A stretch of DNA of 64,000 bases. It comes from Eubacteriaceae bacterium. GTDB lineage: Bacteria > Bacillota > Clostridia > Lachnospirales > Lachnospiraceae. This document shows, piece after piece, positions 25,273 to 33,289 of this stretch. How positions within the stretch are numbered: the stretch's first letter is position 1; every line of letters begins with the position of its first letter. The position numbers were made by a program, and so were the translations under genes. Under the pieces are notes generated by a model, which was not told the origin of the DNA, ran no database searches, and saw nothing but the letters and a program-made list of their open reading frames with translations. The DNA is taken from positions 1-64,000 of the forward strand of contig CAJTFB010000010.1 in NCBI GenBank assembly GCA_910575665.1, in the 5' to 3' direction.

Positions 25273-26404
25273 GTTGATTTCGCTGTCTGTCCTGGCAGCC
25301 CTTGTCCTGACTGCCTGTGGAGGCGGGAATGGCAGCGGCGACGGGGAAGTTCTATTGTATGAGGAAGAGGTATCTGGTGGAGCGGTGGAAGCTGCTGAGT
25401 CATATGAGACCGTAACCGTTCGCAGAGAGGATTACCAGGAGATTTATTCCGATACGGGAGAGCTGGAATATACGGATATTGAGACAGTTTATATCGATGA
25501 AGAGGACGCTGTATTGGATTCGATCAAGGTGAAGAGGAATCAAAGGGTTCGAAAAGGGGATGTGTTGGCAGTATTTCATCTGGAAACTTCCAAGACCAAG
25601 CTGGAAAAGCAGAGACTTGTGAACGAACAGGCGAGAGCACAATTTGAGTCTGGGCTGGGCAGCCTGAATAATAGTTTGTCCCAGGCAGAGCAGGAGTATA
25701 AGCGTCTATCCAAGAAGTCAGAAAAGAAAATGAAGAGCCTAGAGATCAAAAAAATACGTAAGGAGATCGAGGCATATAAGAAGGGAGAGAAGGAACTGCT
25801 TGATCAGGAAAAAGCGTATGCCACACTGGTGAGAATGCAGTCCAAGACGAATTTAGTGGCTAAAAAGAGCGGTGTGGTTACTTCTGTCAGCAGGGACAAG
25901 GTGGGAGAGGAGATTGATTCCTCCCAGAAAATCGTGGAATTTCGTAATAATGACAAATGGCTGATCAAGGTAAAGGATCCAGAGTCTATGCTGAGATATA
26001 ATATGAGTGTGTCAGTTCGCCTTGGCAAAAATATGAAGAATTACGAGCATGAGGTGGCGGGCAAGGTGGTGACCGCCAGTGACCTGACGGGAACCGATGA
26101 GACGGATTCGGGAGGGGACAAGGTTGTTTATATCGATGTAAACGATGCGGACAAGAGGAAGTACGATTTTGAATCGAACAATATTTATATTCATGCGGTA
26201 TCCTTTGAAGTCAAAGATGCACTAATGATCGATGCCAGAGCGGTGGATACGGAATCGGTGGGTTTTACCAATAAATCCTTTGTGTGGGTCTTAGAAAACG
26301 GAAATCTTCATAAACGGTTTATCGTAAGCAATTATAAAAATGAAAAGGACTATTTGGTGGCTCAGGGGCTGTCCGAGGGTCAGACACTTGCCATAGTGGA
26401 ATAA
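25259..26404 (+). CDS. HlyD/MacA-like adaptor lipoprotein 3
   Basis: The lipobox is LTACG after a short hydrophobic segment. ATG 25259 is nine bases after AAGGGG; ATG 25250 is also possible. The lipoyl half DSIKVKRNQRVRKGDVLAVF, a lysine-rich coiled hairpin and the second half NLVAKKSGVVTSVS give the adaptor fold. The C-terminal part includes a longer beta region before EGQTLAIVE. It begins 14 bp inside the second adaptor gene and is followed, 16 bp on, by the permease. Its sequence is clearly diverged from adaptors 1 and 2, so the three are not recent copies. Confidence 0.84.
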   Translation: MWKAKLISLSVLAALVLTACGGGNGSGDGEVLLYEEEVSGGAVEAAESYETVTVRREDYQEIYSDTGELEYTDIETVYIDEEDAVLDSIKVKRNQRVRKGDVLAVFHLETSKTKLEKQRLVNEQARAQFESGLGSLNNSLSQAEQEYKRLSKKSEKKMKSLEIKKIRKEIEAYKKGEKELLDQEKAYATLVRMQSKTNLVAKKSGVVTSVSRDKVGEEIDSSQKIVEFRNNDKWLIKVKDPESMLRYNMSVSVRLGKNMKNYEHEVAGKVVTASDLTGTDETDSGGDKVVYIDVNDADKRKYDFESNNIYIHAVSFEVKDALMIDARAVDTESVGFTNKSFVWVLENGNLHKRFIVSNYKNEKDYLVAQGLSEGQTLAIVE

Positions 26405-26420
26405 GAAAGGAGGGATTTAG

Positions 26421-29243
26421 GTGATTCGTTTTATTAAGCAGAAGTTGATACATAAAAAATGGATGGTTGTGTGCCTTCTGATCGGAAATATTCTACTTGC
26501 CGCCATTGCCAGCAGCAATCCGATGTATCGGGATGCCGCACTGGAAAAAACGTTGAAGTCCAAGTACTCAGCATACATAGAGAAAAAAAATGCCTATCCA
26601 GGTGTCATTACATTTCAGGCGTCGATGGATGCCGGTCGGGGACACGAAGAAGATTTTATAGATATGAAGAATACGGCAGAGAAATCTGCCGAGACGCTTG
26701 GGGTCGATCAGAAATATCTCATATCCTTGTATGAGACTTCCAAACTAAGGGGAGATTTTGTTCAGTCCAGAGGTAATAAGTCCTCGACAAAATCTATGCG
26801 TATCGCGGCATTGACTGGGATCTCCGATCATATTAAAATCCTTGCGGGGGAAAATTGCGGAGATCAGCTGCTGGAGGATGGATCTATTCCGGTGATCCTC
26901 AGCCAACGCGCTATGACTAAGCTGGATGTAATTTTGGGTGATGTGATCGAGTTTGCCAAATTAAAAAAAGCAGATGACACCAATATGAAAATAAAGATCG
27001 TGGGGGTATTTGACGCCAGTGATTATGAAGATAGTTACTGGGTAAAGGGACCAAGTGATTATTATCTGGAAGTATTTATGAATGAAAAGCTATTTCAGGA
27101 GATGTTTGTCAATCTGAAAGATCAGCAGCACAGCATAACCGCTCTCTGGCATCAAGTTTTTGATTATGAAAATGTACGTCCTTCGGAGATCAATACTCTT
27201 GTGGAGCGCACGGAGGAGCTGTGCGGTATGTCAATGAGCCGTTTTACTAATATCAAGGAACCGGATTATCTTGAGGTTCTCAGAGAGTACCAGACGGCGG
27301 CAAAAAAAGTATACACTACGCTGCTCATTCTTCAGATTCCAGTGCTGGCGCTGCTTCTTGCCTTTATTTTTATGATTTCCAGGCAGATGCTGGATTTGGA
27401 ACAAAATGAGATCGCTCTGTTAAAGAGCCGTGGCAGCAGTAAAAAGCAGATTTTGCTCATTTATTTTCTTCAGTCACTGATCTTGTCAGTACTGAGCAGC
27501 ATCGTAGGTGTGCCACTGGGCTATTTTATGACAAAAGCCCTTGGATCCACCAATGGATTTCTGGAATTTATACAGCGTAAGGCGCTGCAGGTGCGCCTGA
27601 GTCCAGAGGTGCTTTTGTATACACTGGGCGCCATACTGGTGTCTGTTGCCTTTATGGTACTTCCGGTGATCAAGGATGCCAATGTGACGATTGTCAACGT
27701 CAAGCATAAGAAGAACAACAATGACCATAACATATTCAGCCGGGTTTATCTGGATGTGATTCTGTTGGCGGTGTCCCTGTACGGACTGTACTCCTTTACT
27801 GCCAGGCGCAATGAACTGATGACAAGTATGCTGGAGGGGGATTCCATTGATCCCTTCCTGTTTATCTGTTCTTCCCTTTTTATCATCAGTGCCAGTCTGG
27901 TGGGCCTGAGACTTCAGCCCCTCTTGATCAAACTTGTGTACTACATAGGTAGAACATACTGGAAGCCTGCATTTTTTGCCTCCTTCCTGCAGATTATACG
28001 GACAAGGAAAAAGCAGGGCTTTATGATGGTATTTTTGATGTTTACGGTTTCTCTCGGTATCTTCAATGCCACCGTGGCCAGAACGATTCTCTCCAATTCC
28101 GAGAAAGGGATCCGGTACAGCACCGGAGCAGATCTGGTGCTTCAGCAGCCATGGGAGGATAACTCGCTGGCGCTGTCCTATTATCCAGACCTGGAACTTA
28201 CTTATACAGAGCCGGATTTTGGCGTGTATGAGAGTATGGAAGGAGTGAAGTCGGCGGCAAAGGTATATCGCAATGATGAGATTGAAACTTCCTATAATAA
28301 GAAAAGTGGGGACAGTGAAGTCCGTACGACATTGATGGCCATTGATACAAAAAGCTTTGGGGAGACGGTTTCTGATTTCCAACAGGATCTGCTCCCGGTA
28401 CATATCAATCGATATTTGAATGCTATGGCAAAACGTACAGATGCGGTGCTGCTGAGCATGAATTATCATAAGAAGCATGGAATCGAGATCGGTGACCGCA
28501 TCTCTTTTACCAACGATGAGGGAGTAGAGGCAGAGGGAGTTGTTTATGGATTTTTTGATTATTTTCCCGGCTATATCGCCCAGACCCATTCGCTGAATGA
28601 AGAAGAGACCCTGGTTACTACAGAAAATTATCTGATCGTGGCCAATCTGGCACAGATCCAGCACACCTATGGGCTCCGGCCATATCAGGTGTGGCTGAAG
28701 ACTGCTGGTACTTCCCAGTTTATTTACGACTATGCCAGGGAAAATAATATTTCATATACCACCTTTGAGGATGTATCTTCCAAGATGATAGCGGTAAAAA
28801 ATGATGCGCTGTTTCAAGGAACCAATGGAATTCTGACCATGAGCTTCATTGTGATCCTGATCCTGTGCTGTACCGGTTTCCTGATCTACTGGATTCTGTC
28901 CATCCGGCAGAGAGAGCTTTTGTTCGGTGTGTTCCGGGCAATGGGCATGACAAGGAGAGAAGTCATCCAGATGCTGATCAATGAGCAGATTTTCAGTTCC
29001 GGTGTTTCCATTCTAATCGGAACTATGATTGGTCTTCTGGCATCACGGATGTTTGTGCCGCTGGTACAGATCTTCTATGCTTCTACCGATCAGGCGATAC
29101 CGCTGGAGGTAGTGAATAAGGCGCTGGATATGGTAAGGCTTTTCAGCATCATTGGAATTGTGATCATCATTTGTATGATTGTTCTAGGCAAGCTGATATC
29201 CAGGATCAATATATCCCAGGCACTGAAACTTGGTGAGGACTAA
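26421..29243 (+). CDS. Large FtsX-family ABC permease (two FtsX modules)
   Basis: The 940-residue permease starts at GTG 26421 behind AAGGAGGG. It has an N-terminal helix (WMVVCLLIGNILLAAI), an extracellular domain, a first FtsX module (helices from about 295 to 420) and a second external domain. A final FtsX module ends with SRINISQALKLGED. The phrases EIALLKSRGSSKKQILLIY and GVFRAMGMTRREVIQMLI are the cytoplasmic coupling segments typical of lipoprotein- and peptide-exporting FtsX proteins. With both modules in one chain it can work as a pseudo-dimer. Three adaptors lie upstream and two ATPases downstream in the same operon. Confidence 0.88.
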   Translation: MIRFIKQKLIHKKWMVVCLLIGNILLAAIASSNPMYRDAALEKTLKSKYSAYIEKKNAYPGVITFQASMDAGRGHEEDFIDMKNTAEKSAETLGVDQKYLISLYETSKLRGDFVQSRGNKSSTKSMRIAALTGISDHIKILAGENCGDQLLEDGSIPVILSQRAMTKLDVILGDVIEFAKLKKADDTNMKIKIVGVFDASDYEDSYWVKGPSDYYLEVFMNEKLFQEMFVNLKDQQHSITALWHQVFDYENVRPSEINTLVERTEELCGMSMSRFTNIKEPDYLEVLREYQTAAKKVYTTLLILQIPVLALLLAFIFMISRQMLDLEQNEIALLKSRGSSKKQILLIYFLQSLILSVLSSIVGVPLGYFMTKALGSTNGFLEFIQRKALQVRLSPEVLLYTLGAILVSVAFMVLPVIKDANVTIVNVKHKKNNNDHNIFSRVYLDVILLAVSLYGLYSFTARRNELMTSMLEGDSIDPFLFICSSLFIISASLVGLRLQPLLIKLVYYIGRTYWKPAFFASFLQIIRTRKKQGFMMVFLMFTVSLGIFNATVARTILSNSEKGIRYSTGADLVLQQPWEDNSLALSYYPDLELTYTEPDFGVYESMEGVKSAAKVYRNDEIETSYNKKSGDSEVRTTLMAIDTKSFGETVSDFQQDLLPVHINRYLNAMAKRTDAVLLSMNYHKKHGIEIGDRISFTNDEGVEAEGVVYGFFDYFPGYIAQTHSLNEEETLVTTENYLIVANLAQIQHTYGLRPYQVWLKTAGTSQFIYDYARENNISYTTFEDVSSKMIAVKNDALFQGTNGILTMSFIVILILCCTGFLIYWILSIRQRELLFGVFRAMGMTRREVIQMLINEQIFSSGVSILIGTMIGLLASRMFVPLVQIFYASTDQAIPLEVVNKALDMVRLFSIIGIVIIICMIVLGKLISRINISQALKLGED

Positions 29244-29261
29244 TGGAAGCGAGGTAAGGAC

Positions 29262-29942
29262 ATGGAAAATATTATTGTTACAGAGAGTGTGAAACAGAGT
29301 TTTCCGGTGGCTTCCGGGGGAGAGTTTGTGGTGCTGCACGATATCAGTATCCAGATTCCGGAGGGAAAGCTTACGATATTGAGAGGGCGTTCCGGCTCCG
29401 GCAAGACGACTTTAATGAATATACTGAGCGCTCTGGATTATCCCAAGGCGGGTGAGGTCATTTTTGACGGAAACAATCTGGAAAAAATGAGCGATGCCCA
29501 GAGGGAAGAATTCCGAAAGACCAATGTGGGATTTGTATTTCAGTCCGTGGCTCTGATTCCTATGATGACAGCCTATGAGAATGTGGAATTTCTTCTTCGG
29601 CTGGCGAAATATCCGGGGAATAAGCGCAAACGTGCGGAGGAATGTTTGAAACTGGTAGGGCTTGGACAGCGTATGCATCACATGCCCCAGGAGCTGTCCG
29701 GAGGAGAGCAGCAGAGGGTGGCCATCGCCAGGGCGATTGCCCATAAGCCCCGGATCATCTTTGCCGATGAGCCGACAGCAGAGCTGGATACCGCCACCGG
29801 GCTTCAGGTTATGAAGATCTTCCGGGAGCTGATCCAAAAGGAAGGGGTAACCATCGTAATGACAACTCATGATATGGGGCTGTTGGAGATCGCAGACTGT
29901 ATCTATCACTTGGAGGATGGTGAGATTATCAATGAAAAATAA
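29262..29942 (+). CDS. ABC ATPase 1 of adaptor/permease operon
   Basis: This is a 226-residue MacB/LolD-class ATPase with Walker A GRSGSGKTT (42-50), Q-loop in FVFQSVAL, signature LSGGEQQRVAIARAI, Walker B IIFADEPTAELD and TTHD switch. It lies 18 bp after the permease and overlaps the second ATPase gene by 11 bp. The two ATPases could form a heterodimer on the single double-module permease. Confidence 0.92.
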   Translation: MENIIVTESVKQSFPVASGGEFVVLHDISIQIPEGKLTILRGRSGSGKTTLMNILSALDYPKAGEVIFDGNNLEKMSDAQREEFRKTNVGFVFQSVALIPMMTAYENVEFLLRLAKYPGNKRKRAEECLKLVGLGQRMHHMPQELSGGEQQRVAIARAIAHKPRIIFADEPTAELDTATGLQVMKIFRELIQKEGVTIVMTTHDMGLLEIADCIYHLEDGEIINEK

Positions 29943-30921
29943 AGTGTTGGAAAAGATCAGGGATTTCCGTCACATCAACCGGCAGGCATCGGGAAGTCAG
30001 GAGATGGAAGAGCTTCATGTGCCGGAAGATGTGATGATCGAGTGTGACGGTCTGGTGAAGATTTATAAAACAAAAGATATCGAGGTTCTGGCGCTGCAGG
30101 GACTGGATCTCACGGTTCGCCGGGGAGAACTTATGGCGATTATTGGAAACAGCGGCAGTGGAAAATCTACATTTTTAAATATGATCGGAGGCCTGGACCG
30201 GCCATCGGCGGGAAAGCTGTACGTAGATGGAAAAAATCTGTTTCAGCTGACAGAAGAAGAATTGGTGGACTACAAGCGTAGTGCAGTTGGTTTTGTGTGG
30301 CAGAATAACGCCAGAAATCTTCTTCCCTATCTGACAGCCTGGGAAAATGTCATGACGCCAATGCTGTTCCGGCAGGATTCCATGACGGAGGCAGAGAAGA
30401 AACAACGGGCAGAAGAGCTTCTGGAGCTGGTGGGCCTCTCAGAGCGGAAGGACAATAAACTGAGCCAGTTGTCTGGAGGGGAGCAGCAGCGAGTGGCCAT
30501 TGCCATCGCTCTTGCCAATAATCCGAAACTTCTGCTGGCGGATGAGCCTACGGGAGCTGTGGACCGCCGGACTGCGGACGATATCTTGGATATGTTCCGG
30601 CGGCTGAATGAGACGCTGGGAGTTACGATTGTGATCGTGACCCACGATAAAGAGCTGGCGTCTAAGGTAAACCGGGTTATTTCGATCCGGGATGGAAAGA
30701 CCAGCAGTGAACGCATCATGAAAAGTGAATATAAACAGCGGTTGGAGGATATTACTATTAATTGGAACGAAGAAGAGGTTCAGGAGGAATTTGCTGTTCT
30801 CGACCGCGCGGGAAGAATCCAGATACCATCCGAACTTCTCCGGGAAATGGGGATGAAAGGAAACAAAGTAAAACTGGAGCTGGTAGATGGAAAAATTGTC
30901 ATTGAAAAACCAGAAAATTAG
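29932..30921 (+). CDS. ABC ATPase 2 with C-terminal SpoVT/AbrB-like domain
   Basis: The 329-residue protein starts at ATG 29932 inside the end of the first ATPase gene. After about 35 extra N-terminal residues comes a complete ATPase: Walker A GNSGSGKST (72-80), LSGGEQQR, LLLADEPTGAVD and VTHD. The last 45 residues (FAVLDRAGRIQIPSELLREM, then GNKVKLELVDGKIVIEKP) match the swapped-hairpin AbrB/SpoVT fold. That fold normally dimerises to bind DNA and is also used purely as a dimerisation unit. Signature and Walker B residues are intact, so the ATPase should be active. Whether the tail binds DNA, a partner or only itself is unknown. Confidence 0.86.
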   Translation: MKNKVLEKIRDFRHINRQASGSQEMEELHVPEDVMIECDGLVKIYKTKDIEVLALQGLDLTVRRGELMAIIGNSGSGKSTFLNMIGGLDRPSAGKLYVDGKNLFQLTEEELVDYKRSAVGFVWQNNARNLLPYLTAWENVMTPMLFRQDSMTEAEKKQRAEELLELVGLSERKDNKLSQLSGGEQQRVAIAIALANNPKLLLADEPTGAVDRRTADDILDMFRRLNETLGVTIVIVTHDKELASKVNRVISIRDGKTSSERIMKSEYKQRLEDITINWNEEEVQEEFAVLDRAGRIQIPSELLREMGMKGNKVKLELVDGKIVIEKPEN

Positions 30922-30963
30922 TGTTACACTTTGACTATTAAAATAATGGGAGGTTAGAGTGAA

Positions 30964-31836
30964 ATGAATCGGCATATAAAAGCAAGAAGGAAAATCAGTA
31001 GAAATTTTAACCAACGCAAAGGGAAAAAACAGAATGTGATTCTGGCAGTATCCGTTTCGGCGGCGGTCGTCATGATATTATTGTTATCCATTGTGAAGAT
31101 ATACTCAACGGTGAAAAACAACAGATCAGGAGACGGACCGAATGCCCGGCAGGTGCAGGCAACGGCTTCTCCAGTTCCAGAATCGGTGGAGGCAGCCGCC
31201 CAGCCCACGCCCACGCCTGCACCTGTGATCAGGGATAAAGCAGTTGCTCTGACCTTTGATGATGGTCCTTCCCGCGCAAACGACGGGAGAATTGTGGAAA
31301 CATTACAAAAATATGGCGCCCATGCCACATTTTTTGTACTTGGGGACAGGGCGAGAGTGGATGGCGACATTCTTCAGATGTACCTGGCAGCGGGCTGCGA
31401 GATTGGGAGCCATTCCTGGAATCATCCCCAGCTTAGTAAAATGAAGTGGGACGAGATAGAGCGGCAGCTCAGCAAAACGAATAAAACGGTCAGCAAACTG
31501 ACAGGGGGATATCAGATCCAGCTTTTACGGCCTCCCTATGGGTCTATCAGCAATACCATGAGAAAAAAACTTGACATGCCGATGATCCTATGGAGTCTGG
31601 ACACACTGGACTGGAAGACAAGAAATACGAAAAAGATATTTAGGGAAGTGAGAAAAGAGGTAAAGGACGGGGATATCATACTGATGCATGATATTTATAG
31701 CACTACCGCCGATGCGGTGGAAAAGGTAGTGCCCTGGCTGCAGAACAAAGGGTACGATATACTTACCGTCAGCGAGCTGATGGAAAGAAAAGGAAAGAAC
31801 ATAGAAGGTGGAAGTGCATATCTGAATGGCAGATAA
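30964..31836 (+). CDS. Membrane-anchored polysaccharide deacetylase (CE4/NodB)
   Basis: After a basic N-terminus and one membrane helix (about 24-46; VILAVSVSAAVVMILLLSIV) comes a Pro/Thr-rich linker and an extracellular NodB domain. Motifs are TFDDG (D99-D100), HSWNHP (metal His150 and His154), RPPYG, SLDTLDW and LMHD, so the catalytic set is complete. Such enzymes remove N-acetyl groups from peptidoglycan or O-acetyl groups from xylan. The gene lies 42 bp after the AbrB-tailed ATPase and only 23 bp before uxaC, so it may be co-transcribed with either set. Because uronate and xylan genes follow, an acetylxylan esterase role is possible, but peptidoglycan is equally likely. Confidence 0.88.
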   Translation: MNRHIKARRKISRNFNQRKGKKQNVILAVSVSAAVVMILLLSIVKIYSTVKNNRSGDGPNARQVQATASPVPESVEAAAQPTPTPAPVIRDKAVALTFDDGPSRANDGRIVETLQKYGAHATFFVLGDRARVDGDILQMYLAAGCEIGSHSWNHPQLSKMKWDEIERQLSKTNKTVSKLTGGYQIQLLRPPYGSISNTMRKKLDMPMILWSLDTLDWKTRNTKKIFREVRKEVKDGDIILMHDIYSTTADAVEKVVPWLQNKGYDILTVSELMERKGKNIEGGSAYLNGR

Positions 31837-31859
31837 ATTAGAGCAAACAGGAGGCTGAT

Positions 31860-33272
31860 ATGAAAGCATTTATGGACCAGGATTTTATACTGAATACGAA
31901 GACGGCAAAGAAATTATTTCACGATTATGCGGAGACCACTCCGGTTCTCGATTATCATTGTCATCTTGATCCAAAGGAGATCGCAGAGGACAGACAGTTT
32001 AAAAATATAACAGAACTTTGGCTGGGGGGCGACCACTATAAATGGCGTATCATGCGTTCTAATGGTGTAGAAGAAAAATATATTACTGGAGACGCGCCAG
32101 ATGAAGAGAAATTTCAGGCATTTGCGGAAGCCCTGCCGAGAGCCATCGGCAACCCAATGTACCACTGGTGCCATCTGGAACTGCAACGGTATTTTGGGAT
32201 TACGGAGCCTTTAAGTGGAAAGAACTGGAGGAAGGTCTATGACATCTGCAATGAAAAACTTCAGAGACCAGAGATGTCTGCGAAGAATCTTATCCGCATG
32301 TCCGGCGTGACACTGGTGTGCACTACCGATGATCCGGTGGACGATCTGAGATATCACAAGCAGATCAAGGAAGATCCAGATTTTGAGGTTCAGGTGCTTC
32401 CGGCATGGCGTCCGGATCTTGCTATGTCACCGGAAAAGGATGAATTTGCAGCTTATATGAAACAGCTTTCGGATATGAGCGGCGTGAAGATTACAGATTT
32501 TTCCACTTTGCAGGAGGCGCTGATAAAGCGTCTGGACTATTTTGTAGAAAATGGCTGCCTCATCACAGACCACGGGTTGGATTATGCCCAGTATCGTCCG
32601 ATCTCGGAAAATGAGATGGATGAACTGGTAAAGCGCAGTCTCGTTGGAGAGAAGCTGGAGCTGGAGGAACTTCTTCAGTTCAAGACAATGATGATGCTGT
32701 TTTTGAGCAGGGAGTATGCGAAAAGAAATCTTGCCATGCAGCTTCATTATGGGGCAAAGCGGGAGAACAATGAGCGGATCTATCAGAGTGCCGGCGCCAA
32801 TGCGGGGATCGACTGTATCAATGAGAAGGGATTTTCCGCTGAGGTGGCAGATTTTCTCAATGCCCTCTGCCGCACAGACGAGCTTCCCAAGACAATTCTG
32901 TATTCCCTGAATCCGGTGGATAACGCGGTGATCGGTACGATGATCGGATGTTTTCAGGGAGATGGGATCCGGGGAAAGATCCAGCAGGGATCTGCCTGGT
33001 GGTTTAATGACCACAAGCTAGGGATGACAGAGCAGATCACCTCTCTGGCAAGTCTAGGGCTTCTTGGAAATTTCATCGGTATGCTGACAGATTCCCGAAG
33101 TTTTGTCTCCTATCCGAGACATGAATATTTTCGGCGGATTCTTTGTGACTACATTGGCAAATTGGTAGAGGATGGAGAGTATCCCGAGGATTATGAGCTG
33201 TTGGGTGAGTTGGTGAAGGACATCTCATATTATAATGCAGTGAGATATTTTGGATTTGATTTATCAAATTAA
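31860..33272 (+). CDS. uxaC: Glucuronate (uronate) isomerase
   Basis: The full-length 470-residue protein has family marks VLDYHCHLDPKEIAED near the N-terminus (metal-binding HCH), CTTDDPVDDL and RPDLAM. It converts D-glucuronate to D-fructuronate, and galacturonate to tagaturonate, in the cytoplasm. AGGAGG precedes ATG 31860. The GH115 gene starts 17 bp downstream, so the glucuronic acid cut from xylan is passed straight to this enzyme. No uxuA, uxuB or kdgK is in the window. Confidence 0.95.
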   Translation: MKAFMDQDFILNTKTAKKLFHDYAETTPVLDYHCHLDPKEIAEDRQFKNITELWLGGDHYKWRIMRSNGVEEKYITGDAPDEEKFQAFAEALPRAIGNPMYHWCHLELQRYFGITEPLSGKNWRKVYDICNEKLQRPEMSAKNLIRMSGVTLVCTTDDPVDDLRYHKQIKEDPDFEVQVLPAWRPDLAMSPEKDEFAAYMKQLSDMSGVKITDFSTLQEALIKRLDYFVENGCLITDHGLDYAQYRPISENEMDELVKRSLVGEKLELEELLQFKTMMMLFLSREYAKRNLAMQLHYGAKRENNERIYQSAGANAGIDCINEKGFSAEVADFLNALCRTDELPKTILYSLNPVDNAVIGTMIGCFQGDGIRGKIQQGSAWWFNDHKLGMTEQITSLASLGLLGNFIGMLTDSRSFVSYPRHEYFRRILCDYIGKLVEDGEYPEDYELLGELVKDISYYNAVRYFGFDLSN

Positions 33273-33289
33273 GAACAAAGGAGAGCGGA

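Noticed and set aside
27486-28664. Long minus-strand open frame (392 codons) inside the large permease gene
   Set aside because: It lacks a ribosome site and any family match and is the shadow of a strongly coding plus-strand gene; the same holds for minus frames at 34478-35665, 36216-36956 and 37345-38046.
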